Positions 36,515-45,169 of a stretch of 64,000 nucleotides of DNA are shown here, one piece after another (the first letter of the stretch is position 1; each line of letters opens with the position of its first letter). The notes under the pieces were generated by a model. It did no database searches and was not told the DNA's origin. It saw only the letters and a program-made list of their open reading frames with translations. The translations under genes were made by a program, and so were the position numbers. Origin of the DNA: Aeromicrobium sp. A1-2 (GTDB taxonomy: Bacteria; Actinomycetota; Actinomycetes; Propionibacteriales; Nocardioidaceae); the NCBI RefSeq assembly GCF_003443875.1, contig NZ_CP027482.1, positions 434,001 to 498,000 of the forward strand, given 5' to 3'.

Positions 36515-37108
36515 CTACTCCCGAACGTACGACGTCAGTGCGGTCAGCGTGGGCTCGGCGGGTGCAGAGGCGAACCCGAAGCGGACGGCAGGGGTGACGG
36601 GGGGGAGCGCGCCGAGCTCCTCGCCCTCCCAAGTCGCCCGCGCGTCGATGAGCCGGTGCACATCACGCGCGGCATACCACTCGGTCCGGCCGCCGCCGGC
36701 CGATCCGTAGGTCTGCACGCCGGGCATCAGCCGGCCAGCAATCGGGTTGCAGGCCCTGGCCCACGTCGCGGAGCGACGCATAGGGGATGGGACGAGACCC
36801 AGGAACGGGCTGACCCAGAGCCGACGACCGGGCGTGAATCGCAATTGGAGGGACCGGGTGTGCACCGACCACTCGTCGCCGACCTCGACCGACACCGGCT
36901 CGATTCGCACCTCGTCGAACTCGTACGTCGAGGCGACGAAGTCTGCGACGTCCTGCGGGGGGGCGAGCAGGGTCCGGTGCCCGGCGGTGTCCTCGACCAT
37001 GACGTCGGCGAAGGAGCCGAACGGGCTCTCGGCCCAGACGCCGGCCACAATCCGCACGCCCGACGACGTGCCGAGGCCCGCAATGTGGCCGGTGAAGGAA
37101 TCGGTCAT
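36515..37108 (-). CDS. Conserved hypothetical protein (197 aa)
   Basis: Not recognised with confidence. The sequence is globular, without signal peptide or membrane segment, begins MTDSFTGHIAGLGTSSGVRIVAGVW, and has repeated beta-strand patterns (ADVMVEDTAGHRTLLAP, VEVGDEWSVHTRSLQLRF) that suggest a beta-barrel. The ATG at 37108 is used; the longer open frame contains a stretch that overlaps the acyl-CoA dehydrogenase promoter. It is the first gene of a two-gene unit with the PPOX flavoprotein. Confidence 0.6.
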   Translation of the reverse strand: MTDSFTGHIAGLGTSSGVRIVAGVWAESPFGSFADVMVEDTAGHRTLLAPPQDVADFVASTYEFDEVRIEPVSVEVGDEWSVHTRSLQLRFTPGRRLWVSPFLGLVPSPMRRSATWARACNPIAGRLMPGVQTYGSAGGGRTEWYAARDVHRLIDARATWEGEELGALPPVTPAVRFGFASAPAEPTLTALTSYVRE

Positions 37109-37201
37109 GGGACAAGTGTGTCCGATGCCACGAAAGCGGGCATGGCATCGGTTGGGTGATCGCGCTAGAATTACTAGGTCGTCCAACTATCTGGAGTCCA
37201 C

Positions 37202-38362
37202 GTGTCTGACATGTTCGTCCTGTCCGAAGAGCACCGCGCCATCCGTGAGGCCGTCCGTGCCGTCGCCGAGGCCAAGATCGCCCCGTTCGCCGCCGAGGTC
37301 GACGAGGATGCGCGCTGGCCCCGTGAGGCTGCTGCAGCACTGCTGGCGGCTGACTTCCACGCGCCACACGTGCCGGAGGAGTACGGCGGAGCAGGTGCTG
37401 ATGCCCTGGCAACCGTCCTGGTCATCGAGGAGATCGCGCGCGTCTGCGTGTCCAGCTCGCTGATCCCCGCGGTCAACAAGTTGGGCTCCCTGCCGATCAT
37501 GATCAGCGGCGACGAGCAGCTCAAGAAGAACTATCTGTCACGGCTCGCGCACGGCGAGGGCTTCTCCTACTGCCTGTCTGAGCCGGATGCCGGCAGTGAT
37601 GCGGCCAACCAGAAGACCCGCGCCGTCCGCAGCGGCGACGAGTGGGTGCTCAACGGCGTCAAGCGCTGGATCTCCAATGCGGGCGAGTCCGAGTTCTACA
37701 CTGTCCTGGCTGTGACGGATCCGGACAAGCGCACGAAGGGCATCTCGGCATTCGTCGTCGAGAAGTCCGACGAGGGCGTCTCGTTCGGTGCGCCGGAGAA
37801 GAAGCTCGGCATCAAGGGGTCGCCGACCCGTGAGGTCTACCTCGACAACGTCCGCATCTCGGGTGACCGGATGATCGGCGCCGAGGGCACCGGATTCGCG
37901 ACCGCGATGAAGACGCTCGACCACACCCGCGTCACGATCGCGGCGCAGGCCGTCGGCGTCGCGCAGGGTGCGCTGGACTATGCGCTGGGCTACGTCCAGG
38001 AGCGCAAGCAGTTCGGCAAGAAGATCGCCGAGTTCCAGGGCATCGAGTTCATGCTCGCCGACATGGGCATGAAGATCGAGGCGGCCCGTCAGCTGACCTA
38101 CGCCGCGGCCGGCCGGTCCGAGCGTGGCGACAAGGACCTGACGTTCTTCGGCGCTGCGGCCAAGGCTTTCGCCTCTGACACGGCCATGCAGGTCACGACC
38201 GATGCGGTTCAGCTGCTCGGCGGCTACGGCTTCACCCGCGACTACCCCGTCGAGCGGATGATGCGTGACGCCAAGATCACCCAGATCTACGAAGGCACCA
38301 ACCAGGTGCAGCGCGTCGTGATGGGCCGCCAGCTCCTCGCTGGGGTGCAGTCCAAGCTCTGA
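37202..38362 (+). CDS. Acyl-CoA dehydrogenase
   Basis: 386 residues, complete family layout: YCLSEPDAGSDAANQK (FAD/substrate), NGVKRWISNAG, KKLGIKGSPTREV, and the C-terminal GGYGFTRDYPVERMMRDAKI, followed by the catalytic-base motif YEGTNQVQR. Short/medium/branched specificity cannot be read. The GTG start is preceded by GGAG at seven bases. TAGAAT at 37166-37171 is a -10 candidate. Monocistronic; the REP-like repeat at 38395 follows. Confidence 0.93.
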   Translation: MSDMFVLSEEHRAIREAVRAVAEAKIAPFAAEVDEDARWPREAAAALLAADFHAPHVPEEYGGAGADALATVLVIEEIARVCVSSSLIPAVNKLGSLPIMISGDEQLKKNYLSRLAHGEGFSYCLSEPDAGSDAANQKTRAVRSGDEWVLNGVKRWISNAGESEFYTVLAVTDPDKRTKGISAFVVEKSDEGVSFGAPEKKLGIKGSPTREVYLDNVRISGDRMIGAEGTGFATAMKTLDHTRVTIAAQAVGVAQGALDYALGYVQERKQFGKKIAEFQGIEFMLADMGMKIEAARQLTYAAAGRSERGDKDLTFFGAAAKAFASDTAMQVTTDAVQLLGGYGFTRDYPVERMMRDAKITQIYEGTNQVQRVVMGRQLLAGVQSKL

Positions 38363-38394
38363 GCCCTGGTCGTCGAGCAGGTCGAGACCCTAGC

Positions 38395-38446
38395 GGTTTC
38401 GACCGGCTCGTCCGGTGTGGGCCGTGCTCTTTGAGCCGGTCGGAAC
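38395..38446. repeat. REP-like inverted repeat between convergent genes
   Basis: GTTTCGACCGGCTC (38396-38409) pairs with GAGCCGGTCGGAAC (38433-38446) at 13 of 14 positions. GGGCCGTGCTC in the loop is repeated at 56726-56736, next to the same TTGAGCC. It lies six bases before the end of the EamA gene. Confidence 0.7.
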
Positions 38447-38451
38447 GACAC

Positions 38452-39414
38452 TCAGCTCGACCGCTCGAGCGTTGGCGCGTCCCGGCGGGGAGTCGTGCGC
38501 TTGCGCTGGCGGCGACGCGTCATGGGCATGGTCAGGAAGGCTCCGAAGCCGACCATCGCGGCCGCGAGCAGCAGCTGGAGCGACAGGCCCTCGCTGAGTG
38601 CGACGGCGCCGACGCATGCCGCGACGAGCGGGTTGATGAATGCGTGCGACGTGGCGATCAACGGATCGCGGTTCCTGAGCAGCCAGGAGTACGTCGTCAG
38701 GCCGGTCAGCGAGACGATCGTGAGGTAGACGAACGCGATCAGGCTGGCGTTCGAAACGTCCGGGACGGGCAGGTCGACGTGCTCGGAGCGGGCCAGCGCG
38801 ACCGCGATCAGCCCGATTCCTGACGTCACCTGACCGATCCCGCCGGCGACTCCGTAGTGGTGCGGAATGTGTCCGCTATATGAGGTGAACCAGGAGCCGA
38901 ATGCCCAGGTCCCGGCCGCAGCGAGGGCGAGCAGGACACCGGTGGTGTCGGGAGCGATAGCCGATCCGCTCAGCGTGACGACCCCCGTCAGCCCCAGTGC
39001 CAGACCGATCGAGACGCGCAGGCTGGGCAGGCTACGACTTGTCGCGGACAGCAGAATCGTGGCCCAGATCGGCGCGGTCGCCAGATAGCTTGCGACCGCG
39101 CCCGACGGCAGCCGCTGTGCGGCACCGGCGACGAGCGCGGCGGTGCAGAAGCACAGGAAGAACCCGGTCGTGGCAGCGGCGCTGAACTGCCTGCGGGTCA
39201 GCTGCCGGGTCGTCGCTCGGCCGCGCGCCGACAGCTGGCTGATGAGGAGCAGCGAAACGCCTGCCGCGAGCAGGCGACCGCCGGTCGCGAGGAAGGGTGG
39301 AAGTCCTTGTCCGCCCGGCGGGGTCAGCATCAGGCCGATGGCCGGGTAGGTCGTGCCCCAGACGACGTACACGACCAGGCAGGCCAGGAGCGTGCGGATC
39401 GCATGCTTGCTCAT
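38452..39414 (-). CDS. EamA-family (DMT superfamily) transporter
   Basis: 320 residues with ten predicted transmembrane helices and the internal duplication of EamA permeases. N-terminus MSKHAIRTLLACLVVYVVWGTTYPAIG is typical; GTTYP is the usual motif. Such proteins export amino acids or metabolites, but the substrate cannot be read. The ATG at 39414 is preceded by AAGGGG. It points toward the dehydrogenase and is followed by a basic tail (RRRQRKR). It lies between a housekeeping dehydrogenase and the catabolic island. Confidence 0.85.
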   Translation of the reverse strand: MSKHAIRTLLACLVVYVVWGTTYPAIGLMLTPPGGQGLPPFLATGGRLLAAGVSLLLISQLSARGRATTRQLTRRQFSAAATTGFFLCFCTAALVAGAAQRLPSGAVASYLATAPIWATILLSATSRSLPSLRVSIGLALGLTGVVTLSGSAIAPDTTGVLLALAAAGTWAFGSWFTSYSGHIPHHYGVAGGIGQVTSGIGLIAVALARSEHVDLPVPDVSNASLIAFVYLTIVSLTGLTTYSWLLRNRDPLIATSHAFINPLVAACVGAVALSEGLSLQLLLAAAMVGFGAFLTMPMTRRRQRKRTTPRRDAPTLERSS

Positions 39415-39491
39415 CGTGACGGGTCCCCTTGGGATCAAGTCGAGTGGATCTGACCGCCCCGACGTTCAGCCCGTGGACGGAGCGGTGGTTT

Positions 39492-40256
39492 TCAGGTGCC
39501 GACCGGCTCGGCCTGGTGCATCGACATGCCGAGTGATCGTCCGCCGTCGACCGTCAGCACGGCTCCGGTCGTGTAGGCGCTGCGATCGCCCTGGAGGAAG
39601 ACCACGGACTCCGCGATCTCCTCGGCCTGGGCGAATCGGCCCAGGGGGATCATCTGGCTCATGCGCTCGGCGGCGCCGGGGGCGGACAGGATGTTCGACA
39701 CGGCCGACTCGGTCGCGACGAAGCCCGGCGCGACGGCGTTGACGCGAATTCCGTCCGGACCCCACTCGCGGGCGACCGACTTGGTGAAGGCCAGCATCCC
39801 GGCCTTGGCTGCGGCCGAGTGCGCCACGCGGGGTGCTCCGGTCCAGGCGTACGTCGTGATGATGTTGCAGATCGCGCCGGACTTCTGTTCGGCCATGAGC
39901 CGGCGAGCCAGTGCCGTGCTGAAGTTGAAGGTGCCGTAGAGGGAGATCTCGACGACGGCCCGGAAGCCGTTGAGGGAGAGCTCGACGGTCGGCTTCGCGA
40001 AGTTGCCGGCGGCGTTGTTGACCACGCCGTCGACCTCCGGCAGCTCGTCGACCAGCTGGTTGACCGCGTCGTTGTCCCGCACGTCGAGCGCTGCAGTGCG
40101 GCAGTTGACCCCGAGCGCGCGGATCTGAGTGGCCGCCATGACGAGCTTTTCCTCGTTGCGTGCGACCAGCACCAGATCGTGGCCGTCCTGCGCCATTCGC
40201 CGCGCGATCGCGAGGCCGATCCCAGCCGATCCGCCGGTCACGATGTGGGTCGTCAT
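39492..40256 (-). CDS. Short-chain dehydrogenase/reductase
   Basis: 254 residues of the classical SDR type. The cofactor motif TGGSAGIG (7-14), VNNAAGNF, and a PGFVATES segment are present, but the catalytic Tyr-x3-Lys site reads HSAAAKAG: the Tyr position is His or is shifted, similar to 2,4-dienoyl-CoA-reductase-type SDRs, where the Tyr is also replaced. That family reduces enoyl/dienoyl-CoA. Its ATG overlaps the stop of the acyl-CoA dehydrogenase-like gene (ATGA), so it belongs to the catabolic operon. Confidence 0.85.
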   Translation of the reverse strand: MTTHIVTGGSAGIGLAIARRMAQDGHDLVLVARNEEKLVMAATQIRALGVNCRTAALDVRDNDAVNQLVDELPEVDGVVNNAAGNFAKPTVELSLNGFRAVVEISLYGTFNFSTALARRLMAEQKSGAICNIITTYAWTGAPRVAHSAAAKAGMLAFTKSVAREWGPDGIRVNAVAPGFVATESAVSNILSAPGAAERMSQMIPLGRFAQAEEIAESVVFLQGDRSAYTTGAVLTVDGGRSLGMSMHQAEPVGT

Positions 40257-41068
40257 GCCGCCACCGCGATCTCCTGGTCGATCCAGCCGCTCACGAAGCT
40301 GCCGAGCGCCTTGGTGCGGCGGGAGTATCGCTGCATCGGGAACTCGAGCGTGTAGCCGATGGCGCCGAAGACCAGGTTGCAGTGATTCATGACGTCCCAC
40401 GTACGGGATGACGCGTGGGCGATCGAGGGCAGACCATGGGCGCCCTGGACGGCGGAGAGCCGGAGCGCGTCCGAGATCGTGGCGGCATCGGCCAGTCGCT
40501 GCTGGACCGGAGAGAGGTGGGCGAGCGTACGCCCGAAGATCTCTCGCTGGCGGGCGTGGTCGAGCGCGAGGTCCAGCGCGCCGACCGTCAGTCCGGCGAA
40601 GTATCCGACGACAGACGCCTCCCAGGCTGCGAGCCGGGCGGCCGAGTCGTCGACCGGCACGGCCGGCGCGAGCGACTCGACCGCATGCACTCCGAGGGAG
40701 TCGATGAACTTCACCGGGGTCGAAGCCTCGACAAGAGCCAGCTCGTACCCCGATGCGGTGGGTGTGGCGACTCGTGTCCCCACCTCGCCGTACATCGCCA
40801 GGTTCTTCACGACCGGGCTGCCGCCCAGGATCGGGATCAGGAAGTGAGGTGAGGTGGCCGCCCGGCCGAGCTCGAGGGCGGCTGCACCGACGAACGGGAG
40901 CAGCTCGCTGTCGTCGAGCAGGTCGTCCCAGCCCAGACGGGTCAGGCCCGAGGAGAGTGGCTCGTTCCGGTCACTGACGTGCGTGCCGGGACGCCAGTCG
41001 TCGTGGGCGGCGTTCTCCTGCACCATCTTGCGGACGGACGACGCGAATGCTTCGACCTCAGATGACAT
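40253..41068 (-). CDS. Short acyl-CoA dehydrogenase-like subunit (271 aa)
   Basis: 271 residues, about 100 fewer than usual. The C-terminal helical domain is readable (GALDLALDHARQREIFGRTLAHLSPVQQRLADAA, near residues 160-195), but the N-terminal domain is reduced and the FAD segment xxTEPxAGSD is missing. In actinobacteria short FadE-like proteins pair with a full subunit as heterotetramers, as in steroid side-chain degradation. The partner would be the dehydrogenase at 42.3-43.4 kb, in the same operon. It overlaps the CoA transferase by 11 bases. Confidence 0.82.
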   Translation of the reverse strand: MSSEVEAFASSVRKMVQENAAHDDWRPGTHVSDRNEPLSSGLTRLGWDDLLDDSELLPFVGAAALELGRAATSPHFLIPILGGSPVVKNLAMYGEVGTRVATPTASGYELALVEASTPVKFIDSLGVHAVESLAPAVPVDDSAARLAAWEASVVGYFAGLTVGALDLALDHARQREIFGRTLAHLSPVQQRLADAATISDALRLSAVQGAHGLPSIAHASSRTWDVMNHCNLVFGAIGYTLEFPMQRYSRRTKALGSFVSGWIDQEIAVAA

Positions 41069-42305
41069 GGGTGTACTCCTTGGACGATGTGATTTCGGTG
41101 TGCAGCTCGATGGTGTGCTCACCCAGGCGAGGGGCCGGGCGAGTCGCGTGGCTTGGTCGGCCGTCGATCTTGAACGGCGATCCGAACACGTCGACGACGC
41201 CCGATTGGGACTGCTCGACGGTGCGTACGAGGCCGTTGGCGCGGACCTGCTCGTCGTCGAAGAGCTGATGCAGCAGGCGCACCTCTCCGGCAGGGACGGA
41301 GGCCTTGCTGAACTTGTCGATCCAGTGCGCCGCGGGCGCGGTGCGGAACTTCTCGGAGAACGATGTCGCAACCGCTTCGCGAAGGGCCCGTTCGGCCGAG
41401 TCAACCGGGACGGCCTGGGGATTCTCGACCCAAGGGTCGTCAGCCCCGAGGACTCCCAGCACACGCTTGCGCTGAGGCGTCGTGAGGCACGCGAGGGCGA
41501 AGAAGCCGTCCGAGGCCTCGTAGCAGCGGTAGTAGGGCTCCATCGCAGCAGCGTCACGGATATTGCTGCTGACCCGAGCGAGGTCATGGTGCTGGGCGAT
41601 CTCGTGATTGTCGACGTGAGGCTCGTCGGCACTGTCGATCCTGACCAGGTCCTGGATCTGGGTCAGCAACGATGCTGCGAGCAGGGACACCTCGAAGTGC
41701 TGACCGTCGGGGGACGAGCGGTTCGCCAGACCGGCCACGACGCTGATGCATGCCACGAGGCCCGAGGTGATGTCGGCGAACGGGATGCCGCCACTGCGAC
41801 GAGGGACCTCGTCGTGCGGGTCGGCATCGGCCATCAGCAGCCCCGAATACGCCTGGGCGATCAGGTCGTAGCCGACCTGTGCGGACTTGGGGCCGTCGCT
41901 GCCGAACGCCGTCACAGCGGTGACGACGGCACGGGGATTGGTCTGCCGGATCGTGTCGCTGTCCAGACCGAATCCGGCGGCACGTTCTGCCGGCATGTTG
42001 TGCACGACGACGTCACCGGTGGCGATGAGCTGCTGGGCGAACGCCCGCCCGGACTCGGACTTGAGATCGCAGACGACCGACCGCTTGCCCTGGTTCAACG
42101 CGTAGAGGCGCGCGCTCGCACCGTCACCGAGCGGCTCGTAGTGGCGATAGGCGTCACCGGCGGGGGACTCGACCTTGATGACGTCTGCGCCGAGGTTGGC
42201 CAGCAGCAGCGTGCACAGCGGCCCCGCGACGAACTGGGAGAAGTCGATCACGCGGATTCCGGCCAGCGGGCGAGTATCGGCCCCGGGCTCGAGAGGAGTA
42301 TTCAT
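41058..42305 (-). CDS. Class III CoA transferase (CaiB/BaiF family)
   Basis: 415 residues beginning PLAGIRVIDFSQFVAGPLCTLLLANLGADVIKVE, the family N-terminus, with RSVVCDLKSESG and GYDLIAQAYSGLL, the segment that holds the nucleophilic Asp in the family. It activates a carboxylate by CoA transfer. CaiB itself acts on carnitine/crotonobetaine; given the linked quaternary-amine transporter, a betaine-like acid is an attractive substrate, but this is inference. ATGA overlap with the downstream dehydrogenase gene; 11-base overlap with the short subunit. Confidence 0.9.
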   Translation of the reverse strand: MNTPLEPGADTRPLAGIRVIDFSQFVAGPLCTLLLANLGADVIKVESPAGDAYRHYEPLGDGASARLYALNQGKRSVVCDLKSESGRAFAQQLIATGDVVVHNMPAERAAGFGLDSDTIRQTNPRAVVTAVTAFGSDGPKSAQVGYDLIAQAYSGLLMADADPHDEVPRRSGGIPFADITSGLVACISVVAGLANRSSPDGQHFEVSLLAASLLTQIQDLVRIDSADEPHVDNHEIAQHHDLARVSSNIRDAAAMEPYYRCYEASDGFFALACLTTPQRKRVLGVLGADDPWVENPQAVPVDSAERALREAVATSFSEKFRTAPAAHWIDKFSKASVPAGEVRLLHQLFDDEQVRANGLVRTVEQSQSGVVDVFGSPFKIDGRPSHATRPAPRLGEHTIELHTEITSSKEYTHVI

Positions 42306-43435
42306 CGGGGCAGCCCCATGCCCTGCTGGGCGATGACCTTGCGTTGGACGTCGCACGAACCGCCGGCGATCAGCATCGAGACCGACGCGCGCTGGAATGC
42401 CGCAAGACGGCCCCCGGAGACGTCCGAGGGGCCGCGGTCGACCAGGCCCGAGACGCCCAGGACGTCCAGCGAGAGCGCGGCGGACTTCTCCATCGCGAGG
42501 GCGACCGAGAGCTTGCACATCGACGAGACCCGGCTGACCTTCTCTCCACGGTTAATCAGGCGAGTTGCCTCGTGCCCGAGCCGGCGGCAGGCCTGCAGCT
42601 CTCCGCGCAGCGCGAGCAGACGCTTGCGCTGTTCGGGGCTTGCCATGGGTTCGATCTGGTCCAGGACCCAGAAGGCGACCCCGACCTTCTCGCTCGTCAC
42701 GCGCTCGAAGTCCAGCGAGCCCATCAGGACGGTCCAGCCGTCGTTGACCTCACCGATCATGTTCTCGGCCGGAACGTGGACGTCGGTCAGGATGACCTCG
42801 CCGAACGTCGTGCCACCAAGCGTGTGGTGGACGTCGACCTTGACGCCTGGTGCATGCATGTCCAGGAGCATCACGGACAGCCCCTTGTGGCGCGGGAGAT
42901 CGGGATCGGTCCTGACCGCGAGGTACATCCAGTCGGCGACCTCGGCGCTGGAGGTCCAGATTTTGTGTCCGTTGACGACCCAGTCGGCGCCCGAACGGGT
43001 TGCCTTGGTGCGAAGCGAGGCGAGGTCCGAGCCTGCACTCGGCTCGGAGAAGCCCTGGCAGAACATGATGCGGCCGGCGACCATGTCCGGAACGAATCGA
43101 TCGATCAGCTCGGGCGAACCGAACTTCAAGATGGCCTGGCCGATGGTCTTGACCGTCAGCAGGTAGCTGCACAGGGGGAGCCAGTTGTAGCCCAGCACCT
43201 CCTCGATGTTGACCACGTCGATCGGGTCCATCGCCCGCCCGCCGAGCGCTTCGGGCCAGCCGAGACCGATGATGCCGGCCGAACCCATCCGCTCGTAGAC
43301 GTAGCGGGAGTCGGTGTCAGCGGGGGAGCCGTTGTACAGCGCCTCGCCACGGTCGAACAGCTCGGTCGAGAGCTGTTGTGCCCAGGCGTCGACTTCGGCG
43401 GCGACGTCGTCCATCCGTGCTGCGGTGTCAATCAT
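42302..43435 (-). CDS. Acyl-CoA dehydrogenase (full-length partner subunit)
   Basis: 377 residues with FCQGFSEPSAGSDLASLRT (FAD/substrate), NGHKIWTSSAEVADWMYL and a C-terminal GGSCDVQRKVIAQQGMGLPR in place of the usual EGT motif, like many actinobacterial FadE proteins. ATG 43435 is preferred over TTG 43450 because GGAG lies upstream at workable spacing. It overlaps the IclR gene by eight bases, so the regulator and the pathway genes form one unit. Probable partner of the 271-residue subunit; related CaiA oxidises or reduces crotonobetainyl-CoA-type substrates. Confidence 0.9.
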   Translation of the reverse strand: MIDTAARMDDVAAEVDAWAQQLSTELFDRGEALYNGSPADTDSRYVYERMGSAGIIGLGWPEALGGRAMDPIDVVNIEEVLGYNWLPLCSYLLTVKTIGQAILKFGSPELIDRFVPDMVAGRIMFCQGFSEPSAGSDLASLRTKATRSGADWVVNGHKIWTSSAEVADWMYLAVRTDPDLPRHKGLSVMLLDMHAPGVKVDVHHTLGGTTFGEVILTDVHVPAENMIGEVNDGWTVLMGSLDFERVTSEKVGVAFWVLDQIEPMASPEQRKRLLALRGELQACRRLGHEATRLINRGEKVSRVSSMCKLSVALAMEKSAALSLDVLGVSGLVDRGPSDVSGGRLAAFQRASVSMLIAGGSCDVQRKVIAQQGMGLPR

Positions 43436-44234
43436 GGTGCTTGTCTCCAAGGTGGTTCGGGTTCTGAATGGGGTCGGTCAGTGCGCGGACGATCTCCTCG
43501 GCCCGCTCGGGGGAGCAGCGCGCATTCGGCACGGCGATGGACAGCGCCATGGGTGCGCCGCCAGGGCCAGTGCCGAGGGGGGTTGCGAAACCGCTCAGGC
43601 CCTCCTCGTACTCGTCGATCGAGCGGGAGATTCCAGTCGCACGAATTCTCTCGAGCTCGGGCTGCAACTCCTCCCACCGACGAATCGTGTGGGCGGTCCG
43701 GCCTTCGTACGGGCCGGTGCCGAGTCGGTCGAGCACCACGCGGTCGTCGAGCTGTGACAGCAGGCTCTTGCCGATCGCGGTGCAGTGCGCGAGGGCGCGT
43801 GATCCGACGGCGGTCTGTGTCGACAGGACCTTGGTGCTGGGGATCGCGTCGAGGTACAGCGCCTGGGTGCCGTCGAGGATCGCGATGTTGACGTCCTCGT
43901 CGAAGGTGGCGTTGAGGCGACCCATCCACCGGCGCGTGTCCTCGGTGAGGCCGGTGTTCGACCGACCTGCCAGCCGCATGATCTGGGGGCCGAGCCGGAG
44001 CTGCCGGGTGCGGGCGTCCTGCTCGAGGTAGTGGTCGAGGCTCAGGGTGCGGCACAGTCGCCCCACGGTCGGCAACGGGATGCCCAGCAGCTCGGCGATC
44101 TCGGCCTGCATCAGGACAGGGCGCTCGGCGCTGAACAGCGAGAGAATCGCCAGTCCACGGCGGAGCGTCTTGGCTCCGCCAGTGTCAGTGGGTGAAATAT
44201 CGTTTTGCACAGCAACAGTCTCGGTGAGCTCCAT
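43428..44234 (-). CDS. IclR-family transcriptional regulator
   Basis: 268 residues. A winged helix-turn-helix at about 18-85 (LRRGLAILSLFSAERPVLMQAEIAELLGIPLPTVGRL lies at 24-60) is followed by the effector-binding IclR domain (ALAHCTAIGKSLL, PLGTGPGGAPMALSIAVPN). It is first gene of the left operon and divergent from the transporter operon, with a 290-base region between. It most likely controls both. The inducer is unknown; candidates are the transported compound or its CoA derivatives. Confidence 0.92.
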   Translation of the reverse strand: MELTETVAVQNDISPTDTGGAKTLRRGLAILSLFSAERPVLMQAEIAELLGIPLPTVGRLCRTLSLDHYLEQDARTRQLRLGPQIMRLAGRSNTGLTEDTRRWMGRLNATFDEDVNIAILDGTQALYLDAIPSTKVLSTQTAVGSRALAHCTAIGKSLLSQLDDRVVLDRLGTGPYEGRTAHTIRRWEELQPELERIRATGISRSIDEYEEGLSGFATPLGTGPGGAPMALSIAVPNARCSPERAEEIVRALTDPIQNPNHLGDKHHD

Positions 44235-44370
44235 CTACCTGTCAACCCCCTTCGCGAAGTAGATCTGTGTCGAGCGTTCCCGCTGCGATATCCCTTGCGG
44301 GTGCGGGAAATGTCCGGGCGAGGGTCGTTAGAGACATCAACATTCAGGCGCTGAAGCGTAGGTGTCGGAC

Positions 44371-44394
44371 TGTCATCAAATGAAACTGACATTT
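44371..44394. promoter_or_regulatory. Nested palindromes in the IclR-transporter divergent region
   Basis: TGTCA (44371-44375) pairs with TGACA (44387-44391) around 11 bases, and AAATG (44378-44382) pairs with CATTT (44390-44394). This is the most AT-rich and symmetric part of the 290-base divergent region and a natural operator candidate for the IclR protein. The rest of the region shows no gene; the stretch 44401-44524 contains the transporter ribosome binding site GAGGAG at 44515. Confidence 0.45.
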
Positions 44395-44524
44395 ACCTAT
44401 TGACCGCTATGACTTCCATCACCTAGTGTCGGCTCATCGACGCAGGTCTTGGTTGAAGTTGCCGGCACAAGGCGATCCCAGACAGCCCGCATCGCACATC
44501 ACTCACCTTCTGAGAGGAGCGACC

Positions 44525-45169
44525 ATGAGCTATTCGGAATACTGGTCGTACTTCGGCTCCGGCCTGATCCAACAGTTCGGCGAACACATCGTCGTCGTGC
44601 TGCTCGCGACCCTGTTGGGCAGCGTTCTGGGCGTCGGCGTGGGAGTCTTCGCCCACAAACGGCCTCGCCTCAGCGCGGTCGCCATCAAGGCCAGCGGTGT
44701 GCTGCTGACCATCCCTTCACTCGCGCTCTACGTGTTGCTGATCAGTGTGATCGGTCTCGGCTGGCCCCCCGTGCTGGTGGCGCTGACGCTGTACTCCTTG
44801 CTGCCGATCGTGCAGAACACGATCGTGGGGCTCAACGGAGTCGACAGCTCGGTCGTCGAAGCAGCCTCGGCCATGGGCATGAACAGTCGCCAGAGCCTGG
44901 TCAAGGTCGAGTTCCCGATGGCCTGGCCGATCATCCTGACCGGCATCCGCGTTGCAGCGCTCCTCCTGGTCAGCACCGCAGCCATCGGGGCCATCGTGCG
45001 AGGTCCAGGCCTGGGCCGTGCGATCTATGACGGTCTCAACACGATTGGTTCTCCGACCGCGCTCTACCAGGCGGTCTCCGGGATCGTCGGGGTCGCCATC
45101 GTGGGCCTGATCCTCAACCTCACCTTCATTTTCCTTGGCAAGCTGACAACCTCTAGGGGCCTCTCGTGA
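44525..45169 (+). CDS. Quaternary-amine-type ABC transporter permease (OpuCB/OpuCD-like)
   Basis: 214 residues with about five transmembrane helices and the permease EAA-like loop (EAASAMGMNSRQSLVKVEFPMAWPIILTGIR, near 118-148). The sequence GLLTIPSLALYVLL and NTIVGLNGVDSSVVEAA are typical for osmoprotectant (glycine betaine, carnitine, choline) permeases. GAGGAG precedes the ATG at 44525. It overlaps the ATPase gene as GTGA. First of four transporter genes. Confidence 0.92.
   Translation: MSYSEYWSYFGSGLIQQFGEHIVVVLLATLLGSVLGVGVGVFAHKRPRLSAVAIKASGVLLTIPSLALYVLLISVIGLGWPPVLVALTLYSLLPIVQNTIVGLNGVDSSVVEAASAMGMNSRQSLVKVEFPMAWPIILTGIRVAALLLVSTAAIGAIVRGPGLGRAIYDGLNTIGSPTALYQAVSGIVGVAIVGLILNLTFIFLGKLTTSRGLS

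Noticed and set aside
40854..43166. 770-codon open frame antisense to the CoA transferase and dehydrogenase genes
   Set aside because: Sense-strand genes have full motifs and coupled starts; the antisense product is low-complexity.
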